From Phallus indusiatus (Eukaryota > Basidiomycota > Agaricomycetes > Phallales > Phallaceae): DNA of 64,000 nucleotides. The DNA lies in the NCBI GenBank assembly GCA_027605045.1, contig JAQFWX010000144.1, forward strand, positions 22,432-86,431, given 5' to 3'. Under the pieces are notes generated by a model. The model was given only the letters and a program-made list of their open reading frames with translations, made no database searches and was not told where the DNA came from. Each line of letters starts with the position of its first letter. Positions within the stretch are counted from its first letter, which is position 1. Shown piece by piece: positions 55,755 to 64,000 of this stretch. A program made the translations under genes and the position numbers.

Positions 55755-58680
55755 ATGGAGTTACCTTCAAACGGACGAGATGGTGGATCCCAATCGTCAA
55801 CAGTGGCGTCAGTGCCACTACATGCCAATTCAAATGGCTCGAATTTAGAACAACCTCTTGGACGAAGCGCCACTATGAGCTCAGTTTCTTCAGTAGGAGA
55901 ATTTCTGTCAAGGGCGGATACCGATCGCGAATGTACGTTCAAGAAGAAATGGTTAGAAGCGAAGAAAAAGGAGGAAGAGCGAGCAAAAGCGACAGCGCGG
56001 ATACAAGAAGAGGACAAAGAACGTCGAGCTGACGAAGAGGAACGTCAAGAAACCCCAAAGCGGGATCCAAATCTTGTTGAATGGGAGGAGAATGATCCCG
56101 ATAATCCCCAGCAAAGTGAATAGCTTCTCTTTTCCCTTTTTCTTCTTCATCGTCTGACAATCACATTTTTTCAAGTGTCATTTCGGCGAAAAGTATTCAT
56201 TACAACAATTTGTTGCGTCTTAACAATTAACGTTACATTTGCGTCATCCGCCCCTTCTACGACTGTCCAATCGCTTTCGGAGGAGTTTCATGTCGGGACG
56301 GAAGCATCATCGCTAATAACCTCAATGTTCTTGTGTGGATAGTAAGTCATCTATGTTTCGAAATTGTAGTTGTTTCGTTAATGCAGCGTTTTAGTGTCGC
56401 AGGCCCAATCATATGGGCGCCAACTTCAGAGTATATGTATCGTTGGTTTAATTTGTCGTGGTCTTACGCGCAGATATACAGACTAATTGGTCGCCGACCT
56501 GTGTTCATTGGATCAATCTTAGTACGTGACAATTCGCTTCTATTCCGCGTCTCATTATCATTATTGACCATTAATCCACTTGTAGGTCTATACCATTCTC
56601 CAATTGGGGCCAGCGCTGGATACCGTATTTGGTGGTGTGTTAGTTACCAGATTCCTTGCAGGGTTATTTGCCGCGGCCCCTCTGACAAAGTGAGCTCCAT
56701 TCCTTAACGCCTTTTCAGTAACACCTTCACAGTTTTACTAATTTGTGTTCGTTAGCTGTGGGGGTGTGATTGCCGACATATGGGATGCTGCACGCCGAGG
56801 AGTAAGAATGGTCCTTGTCCATCTCCCGTTTAATCCCTTTCTCATTTGTCTGTTTTAGACGGCTACAGCACTTTTCTCTGGAAGGTATTGGCTGCCCACT
56901 AACGAAGTACGAGAGTTTGGCTTACTTGTATTTCCTTTTAGTGTCTTTATGGGACCTGTACTAGGACCTATAGGTAAAACCTTGGCGCGTCTATTTCATC
57001 TCCAATGCTTATGCTTAACTTTCTTTTCAGTGGGAGGATTCGTTACACAGTCACACTTAGGATGGCGATGGGTATTTTGGTTGATAATGATATGTATGTC
57101 AAATTACATTGCTAGTCGTATTGACTAATCGACACATATAGTTGCCGGCTTCTGTTGGATCTTGATCCTATTATTCCTTCCTGAAACATACAGTCCTGTC
57201 CTTCTCACTAAACGAGCACGTCGACTTAGGAAAGAAGATCCAGAGAAGAATAGCCAAAGGTACGCTGCTGCCGAGCACGTCGATTACAGCCCTCGATCTT
57301 TGTTGGAGCGAACTATTCTCCGCCCTTTTTCTATGCTCGCACAAGAGTAGGTAGTTTTTAGTTATCCGCGATGACCGAATGTTATTCATGTGCAATGGCA
57401 ATCTCTAGACCTATCCTCGTTTTGACAACTATATACCTTTCCGTGTATGTTTATTTTGTCTGTGCTCGTGCTGTTTTTTCATAAATATGTTTTAGGATCT
57501 ATGGACGTAGGTTGCCCTGATTCTCATCTGCATTAGCACGTAACGTCGTTCATGCTATAATAGTTTTGTACGCTCTCTTCAGCGTATTTCCGATTATTGT
57601 ATGTCAAGAATATCATTTTTTGGAGCTTTCTTTAAACTAGTCTTTAGTGGCAAGAGCTTCGAGGTTTTAACGACGGCCAGGGCGGATTGATGTTCATTGG
57701 TGTTGGAATTGGGACTTCCGCTGGCGCGGCCTCCACTATCTGTAGGGCTTCAAACGTTTGTCGTATTATATTACATGGATTACGAAACTCTCCTCTTTCT
57801 AGTCATTCAAAGAAATTATCAAGCTCTCGTACTCAAATGGCACGGTTCGCCACCTCCAGAAGAACGCTTATGGGGAGCCATATATGCCGGACCGTGCCTT
57901 GTCATTGGAATATTTTGGTTGGGTTGGACCGGTGGTGAGACATCCTACTTTTGTCCCATAAATTCAATAACGCCAAAGTTTCTTTAATAGCTTACCCTCA
58001 TATTCCATGGTATGTTCCCGGTTTGGCGACTATACCCGGAATGAGCTTTACCTTGATATTTATATCCTACATGGTGCGCGTGCCTTGTTCATCGTTTTGA
58101 TTCTCCTTTTGAAACTCATTTGCGTCCCAGACGTACATTGTCGATACATATTTGTAGGTTCTATATCCCATTCCGCGGGTCCTTGCTTATTCTCCTTCCA
58201 ATAGATTATTCTCAGCATCGGCTCTCGCCGCGACTACCATTTTCAGAAGCGCCGTAGGAGCTGCTTTCCGTACGTTTCTTCAATTTTACTTCACTGTTGA
58301 CGAGAAAGTTTTTCTGAACGCTGATTCTTGAATTTTATTCTCGCAGCTTTATTTACTACTCCAATGTTCCACGCTTTAACCGTGCAAGGTGCATCTAGTT
58401 TAATTGGTGGCGTCGGAGTGTTGCTGTGCCCCATACCTTTGGTATTTTATAAGTACGGCCCTGTCATAAGAAAGAGGAGTAAATTTGCGCCATGCGCTGT
58501 AAGTGTGAACTTTCAAACTCTACCCCCCACATTTATTTACCTAATATCTTCTCATTTGTTTAGGATTTGAAACTCAAAGAACAAGTTGAAGAAGAAGAGA
58601 GAAAGCGCCGAGAGAACGAGCAAATATCCAGTGCCCATAATCATAGTGCACAACAATCGAGTACAAGTACTGCAGTTTGA
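55755..58680 (+). CDS. MFS transporter, DHA1 multidrug/polyamine type
   Basis: Twelve-helix proton antiporter of the major facilitator superfamily. The N-terminal 120 residues are cytosolic and charged (WLEAKKKEEERAKATARIQE). Then come VFITTICCVLTINVTFASSA, TVQSLSEEFHVGTEASSLI, the motif A region PTSELIGRRPVFIGSI, RFLAGLFAAAPLTNCGGVIA, DIWDAARRGTATALFSG, FMGPVLGPIVGGFVTQ, LGWRWVFWLIMI and FLPETYSPVLLTKRARRLRK, diagnostic for the fungal DHA1 polyamine/drug group. Later exons carry GLMFIGVGIGTSAGAA, GPCLVIGIFWLGWTGG, SASALAATTIFRSAVGAAFP and LVFYKYGPVIRKRSKF. It ends in a charged coiled coil (DLKLKEQVEEEERKRREN) at 58680. More than ten introns, some enclosing exons of about 30-50 bases. The substrate is unknown. 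Confidence 0.88.
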
Positions 58681-60162
58681 TAACAATAAAAGGAGGATTC
58701 TCGTGTGTACTGTTTTCTAGAGGTCGTGTCCGGTCATTGGACTACGTAGATACCCGTAACTCCAACCTGCAGGAGACTATACAGTTCTACTGCATATGTA
58801 CTCTATAGCCTGAGAAGGGTACCGGTGTTTGCCCCATACTTGTTCGAAACAGAGCTGGAGTTAGAATTCACGGTCCTTCAAACTTGAGTATTGCACTGAA
58901 CAATAAGCTTAGGAACCCTGTCCCACTGTACTGTGTTCCTAAATAGCTTTACCACCACACCGTTCAGGTTTTACTGTGAAACTTATGTACATAAAGGACT
59001 TCACTGTGATCCAGCCTGTGGGAAACGAGTTAAGTGAGCAGGAAATATGTACATATGAGTTTACTTCTCAGCTGCAGAAGTTCGCGAAACACAAACTTAT
59101 GTACACCAGGCTAGCGCTAAAAGATTTCGGTCCGACCTCCTTAAATGTGTCTTACCCCAGTTCTGGAACACATGTAGGACTGATATAAAGGAAAAGAAAC
59201 CTGAAACTCTTTTCTTGGCAGGAAATGGCGAAATACTTGAAATTCTGAGTAATGGGAAAGAGATTGTGTGCGGCTACTCAGTTTAAACATAAATCCGACA
59301 CACTTTCAACAGATTGAGTACGTTCATATCTACTGACGGACCCAGTGTCCAGTGATGGCCAGTGATGGTCATTTTTGGAAAATAGTAATAAATAATTTCT
59401 TGTGCGAATTAATAATAAATAAAACCTACGACTCGGCCTGATTTCAAAAATAGAAAATTCCAGTGAAGTCCAGTGAAGCTCAGTGAAGGCTTTGGGTGTC
59501 GCGTCGTGTCTGCAGGTTATTTGACACATTTTCAGGATGATGTATTACTTCAATTGTTACCTCATGTCTTTAGAACCTCTCCCAGACTTTAACGCGGTGC
59601 TAATATTCTCAGAACATCGCACATATGTAATTCCAATGCCCCAGTCTCCATCCACTTTGACCGCCAGTGCGGTCCGCTGGTGAACGTTGGGCGTCTACCG
59701 GCCGTTCGTGCTCAGATCCTGTTCTTTTTTGCGTATTTTATCTATCTGGTGGGCTATAACACTTTACGGTAAGTTATATAGTAGTAATTAGTGTGTTACA
59801 AACTGGTTGTATACTGTGATACCACTGGAATCTACTATGCACGCCAGTGCACTTTACTATAATCTATCAATACACACTATTGCCGGCTGAAATTTAAAAA
59901 TAAATCGCTAAGGGGTGACTGTTTCTGCTCATTGGAGAATAGTGTGGTTTACAACCCAATCCCCTGGTACATGATGGCGGCCAGTAGAGACCGGTATCTA
60001 CGGAAGTAGATGGGCATGTACTGAACAGATTGGTGACGATGGTAATCGAAGATCAAATCACCGTGCCCCGCAACTATACTGTATCAGGGACCGCTAATAT
60101 TCAACTAACTTTATGACATCAAATTGTTCTTAAAAAAACATAACATTATAATACACTTTGAT
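58681..60162. other. Intergenic region with short CCAGTGA-type repeats
   Basis: No gene recognised. CCAGTGATGG repeats near 59350-59370 and CCAGTGAAG repeats near 59461-59488 are visible, together with two CACTGGAA-like inverted words. The rest is unremarkable. Confidence 0.4.
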
Positions 60163-60940
60163 TTACTTCCAAGTTGGTTTTCCGATATCTTGATGCAACG
60201 CAAATAGTCGGATAACTCGACTAGTCGCCTTTCCCAGCACCTCCGAAGCCCAGGGCGTCCCCATAGCAATCTGGGCTTCAGGCAGTGAAAAACTCCAAGG
60301 TTTTTCGGAATAATGAACATTGAGAAAGATTCCAGCAGGGGGGTGATCGCCACCACTGCTGGCCACCAATTCTTCCGAGCCAACAAGCTTGTATCTTCTG
60401 GATTGAACCCACCCTGGAACTTTGGAGAGAAGATCGATGTGCTCTTCAACACACCATTTCTGGTATTCTTCTTCGTCCTCAGGCTTGACACCTACTGAGG
60501 CAAAAATTACGTGTTTGGCCGGAAGTTTGGATGTTCCCGAGTCACCGTGTGTACCGAGTAAAGAATATACGCGACGATTCAACCTTCCTAATTTAGGTAC
60601 CAATTTGCGTTCTCTTTCCGAAGCATTACGGGATAGAGACTGGTATGCATCGGAATTTGGAACCTCTGGGCTGTCAATCTCGTACATGGCGAGCCATTTG
60701 GGCTCCACTTCGTCCGTAGCTTCGTATCGAAGGGCGGAATGAAAGCCTTCAACGCCTAGACGTGCCGGTGCATGCTCGTTATTATACCAATCTATGTTGG
60801 TAAGGTCAGTTAGCACCCATCGTGCATAGACGAAGGCTTTATAAATACAAGATATCCATACCATTGAATTCATCGACTGATACTTCATTCCCTACAGTAC
60901 TCAGAACGAAAAGAAGAGCTTGAGGGATTGTGTCTGACAT
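60163..60940 (-). CDS. Dimeric alpha/beta-barrel (EthD-like) protein
   Basis: Start ATG at 60940; one intron at 60792-60861 (GTATGG...CATAG). Exons 60862-60940 and 60163-60791 total 708 bases, or 235 residues. The N-terminal half has FVLSTVGNEVSVDEFNDWYN then NEHAPARLGVEGF and ALRYEA; the C-terminal half repeats the theme with KHVIFASVGVKPEDEEEYQK then EEHIDLLSKVPGWVQSRRY. Two such E-H-containing units are typical of tandem ferredoxin-like dimeric alpha/beta-barrel proteins (EthD and stress-responsive A/B barrel families). No signal peptide. Enzymatic activity is not known; many relatives sit near degradative or secondary-metabolism genes, which is not evident here. Confidence 0.75.
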
Positions 60941-61970
60941 GCGGGAATTAGCAAGACGAGGAAGTAACAATCTCTGGTAGATGTCTGAAACGGAGTAAAC
61001 GGGAGATGGAGGGATAAAGATTGAAACAGGAGTCCTGATCTTCAAATAAACGGGTTTAAATACATTTCAAGGCCGGCATATGCAGGCCGGGGTCAAGAAA
61101 CGGCAACAGGCGTTTCCGGTGTTGAAAAAAAATGAGACTAGAAATATAGACACCGACTTGTTAGACAAATCCAGGCCATATTTGCAGTTATAGGCGTCTG
61201 TGCAACTCAGTGTGAAACTATGGACAAACTAACGGGGTGCAATGACCGCAACCATGACGCATACTACACGTGCAGTTTATCTTGCGACAGGTGTTAATGA
61301 GATATCATGGAGGAAAGAGAGTCTGCCGGACAGGCCTCAAGCCAAATGAGAACAAATCCTTATTAGCGATCCGGTTAAATAAGGGAGTTGTAATCATGTT
61401 ATTTGGTCATTCTGATGTGAATATCTGCTATCTTATAATTCAGGGTCTCGCCATGGCGAAACCCAGGGGAACCCTCGGGAATTAGTGGAGCCATTCAAAA
61501 TAAGTATGAAGGAAATTACAAAGCCCTTGGAAATTCAAGGGAAAGCAAGCCTGAGGCCGATACTAGACAAACAGACCCACGTGGATTTAGAGTCTTGGGG
61601 CGTTAAACTTGAAAGTTGAATTCACCTGATGGTCATCTCTTGCAAGTAATTTGATGATTTGAAATTACACTAGTTGATGTTCGTTTTGCTTATATGCGTC
61701 GACGCATTCGGAAAAAGATCAGCATGTGTTCGCCGTTTCGTGTAATTGGATAGATAGTTGATAGTAGATCCCTTTATAAACGCCATGAGCTAAAACAAAC
61801 AGTTCTAGGTTGCTCATTTTGCTCTCAGCTCCTTCGGGCTGACTCCGGTCTATATTTATGTATGCTTTCAAGTTTGCTGCCACTGATTAAAATCGGAGAG
61901 TATACTAGTAAAAGCCCGGAATTTTAGTCCACGAATTTGATTTCTATTATACAAAAGAAAGAACTAGCTA
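60941..61970. other. Intergenic region without recognisable gene
   Basis: About 1 kb with only a 71-codon frame (61270-61485) of no resemblance to known proteins. Presumed promoter of the barrel protein and 3' end of the lysophospholipase. Confidence 0.45.
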
Positions 61971-64000
61971 TTAATAACTTCCTGCATTCCAACAATATTT
62001 CTTCATACAAGCTTCGCACTCGGATGTTCGACGTAAACCCAACCGAGACCTAGTGCGGTCGGTAACACCGCAGGACAAACAAGTTCCCCAGTGCGTGCCC
62101 GGAATTCCTTGAGTCCCAATATCAAAAGCTTGGTTTAAAAACTCTTGAACCTTGAAAATTTTACACCACATGAATAGGAATAAGGCTAGTTGGAAAGTCT
62201 TTCGTTACCTGAGCATCGCTGTAAGTTGTTTGCGTCGTGCTTGTATTCGTCACAGCTACTTGACCAGCCGGGGGTCCTCCGTTTGCTATGTAAATTATAA
62301 GAGGTGCATTATCAGGTTGTTCCTCGCACCCGAAGAAAGTAGGTCGACGATTGAGTCCTTCTTTGACGAAGATATCCGGCGACGATGGAACGGGAGGGAA
62401 AGGGTAGGCATTTCCGAAAAGTGCCGCACGTTTAGCTGCATTCTACGGAATGGAAAGACTATCATGTATATTCAGTCTTGGATCTGGGAATGCACGTACG
62501 ACGATATCAGAGCCGTTTGTGAAGTTTTCATCCGTGTCTGCCGACTGAGGGAAGGCATCAACTTTCTATAATATTGGTCGATTGATGATCGATGATAAGC
62601 CGTACCGCATCAATTGCAAAGATTGTATCTATCATCCTTGCTTGCACAAGCAAAGGTTGTAATGGGAGGACCTCTCCATCGAGTCCGCCGTCGACAAGAT
62701 TAACGAAATCTTGCTTTGTGTTTGAGAATGAGTTCTATCCCGAAGTGCTAAATTTTAAGAGAACTTTTTGTGTGCGCGTTATTGACTCACTGGTTGAATA
62801 CCTTTGAAAGGGTTCGGAATCACTGCGGTATCAAGGTGGAAGCCCGGTTGTGGTCCAAATGCTTCTTCTATCAGGTCAACAAAAGTTGATAAAGGGGGAA
62901 CTATAGTTCCTGAGACTATTACATAAATAAACATGATATGAGTTTCTTCAGTCTGCGGAATATATTAATGCATACTATTAAATTCGTCGAATAGGTTACT
63001 TGAAATCCCGGCGATATATGCCGCTTGATCAAAGCCTATGGTACAATTTCCGGGAGTGGAACCCAGAAGAGAAGTTGGTATGAAAGAGCTCAGGGTTGGA
63101 TCATATGAGCCGATTTCAACTGTAGAGAAAAATAAGTATTGAAAAAAAACAATTATATGGAAACTTGCAAGGAGTAAACTCCCAAATTTCGCTGTTGAGA
63201 GGAACAACGTTCCCGGGAATGATCTCTTTAGTATTTGGGTTAGGCGGGACAGAGTCCGCGATAACTATGGGGAAAGGCTGTTGAAAGGTTTTAAAAGTTG
63301 ATCTTTGACCGATGCTATTAGTGAGTGCGACAATCATAGAGGAAGGAGATATCCTTACAATTGAGATAACTGGGAGAATAGAATCCCGGCACCGTGGACT
63401 CCTGGAAATAAAATGTTTGACAAGGTAGTCCCGTTGACGAAGTGTCAGAGAGAGTTCGACTCCAAGGGTCCGTTATGGTTATAGGAAACCCGGCCTGAAA
63501 CTTGGGAATTACCTCTTCAAGCAGGGATTCAATTAACATGAGCGTTGTGTTAGCATCACCTGGCTGGGTAAGATCAACGGTGGTAAGCCAACCACCGAAT
63601 TGATTTTCCCCCCCATTAGGATTAGCGTTCGGCTCGAATATCAGATCAGGTAATGTCGGAAAATCAGCTTGCACGAGGGACGTGAGGAGCCATGATCCGC
63701 CGGAAAGACCTGCCAGATAGCTTGCAGCTTGCAGCAGCCCCCCTGTTCCCAGTTTGACAGCTGTCTCGTTGCGTCCGTCAATGGAACTAAGAACTCCAGC
63801 ACCGAATAAGGCAGCCCGGTAGCCACCACCCGAAACCGCGATACCCACTCGAGGAATAATGGACAGAACCTCAGCAAACGAAGATACCTCTTGTCCTCCC
63901 GATTTTTCTGCATTTTGTAGGTACTGTTCCCATGCATGAGGAAGAAAATGGGCACTCCTTTGTTGAATGTATGAAGCCTCCTGTGTAGATAGATGTTGAT
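61971..64000 (-). CDS. Lysophospholipase / phospholipase B (partial at the window edge)
   Basis: Hydrolyses acyl chains of (lyso)phospholipids; fungal members are secreted or wall-bound glycoproteins. From the right edge the minus strand reads LPHAWEQYLQNAEKSGGQEV, GIAVSGGGYRAALFGAG (oxyanion region) and LAGLSGGSWLLTS, where the G-x-S-G-G-S Ser is the nucleophile. Then come PCQTFYFQESTVPGFYSPSY, PFPIVIADSVPPNPNTKEII, PLNSEIWEFTPCKF, GSTPGNCTIGFDQAAYIAGI, FVNLVDGGLDGEVLPL with the catalytic Asp in DGG, and AFPDPRLNILSFPSVPSS-like and WGTCLSC-containing Cys-rich C-terminal exons ending at 61971. Several 50-60 base introns. Start, signal peptide and first exons lie beyond 64000. No obvious GPI tail is seen after the last Cys residues. 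Confidence 0.9.

Noticed and set aside
33791..61000. Secondary-metabolite gene cluster (dehydrogenase, transporters, alpha/beta-barrel protein)
   Set aside because: No backbone enzyme (PKS, NRPS, terpene synthase) or cytochrome P450 is present, and these genes are spread among housekeeping genes.

Overview
The window is nuclear DNA of a filamentous basidiomycete, most likely a wood- or litter-decaying member of the Agaricomycetes. The reasons are many 42-70 base GT-AG introns, an Agaricomycete-style coiled-coil F-box protein, a GH7 cellobiohydrolase with a fungal cellulose-binding domain, a secreted-type lysophospholipase, and BED/hAT, Ty3/gypsy and Helitron remnants. The species cannot be named from the sequence.

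The left part (1 to about 27 kb) is a transposon graveyard. It starts with gene-less purine-rich and AT-rich DNA and a 21-bp minisatellite (3061-4560) split by a 395-bp solo LTR with a perfect 5-bp target duplication. Three LTR families recur: A (TGTTAGGG...CCCTRACA), B (TGTTACGCGCC...GGCGTGACA) and C (TGTCATGATCC...). A family B solo LTR, again with a perfect 5-bp duplication, sits inside a rearranged Cdc48/p97 AAA-ATPase pseudogene. A largely intact hAT transposase gene (9553-12225) lies between LTR copies. It is followed by a broken hypothetical gene, a Ty3/gypsy pol fragment and a Helitron helicase C-terminus. The pol fragment is split in its RNase H domain by a 321-base insertion made almost entirely of nine consecutive short hairpins, the strangest feature of the window. 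Two related intronless or near-intronless genes (18415-19284, 20133-21027) encode a possible PD-(D/E)XK nuclease-like family. A stretch near 22.1-22.4 kb is saturated with 5' splice-site consensus words.

The right part (27-64 kb) is ordinary gene-dense chromosome. In order it holds: an F-box-like family gene (-); a small unknown gene (+); a short-chain dehydrogenase with a 7-nt microexon (+); an RNase III with a dsRNA-binding domain, two microexons and a GC-AG intron (+); an LRR-like protein (+); a CsbD/LEA-like stress protein (+); a GH7 cellobiohydrolase with CBM1 (+); a Drs2-type P4-ATPase lipid flippase (-); a frameshifted F-box gene (+); an NCS1 purine-cytosine permease (-); an MFS transporter (+); a dimeric alpha/beta-barrel protein (-); and a lysophospholipase (-) running off the right edge.

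The genes do not form an obvious pathway cluster. Lignocellulose attack (GH7), membrane lipid handling (flippase, lysophospholipase) and nutrient uptake (NCS1, MFS) are typical saprotroph functions. For several genes the exon model could be checked by arithmetic: the coding exons add up to a multiple of three and the spliced frame restores known motifs. Three genes carry an apparent single-base disruption, which may reflect real decay or draft sequence error.
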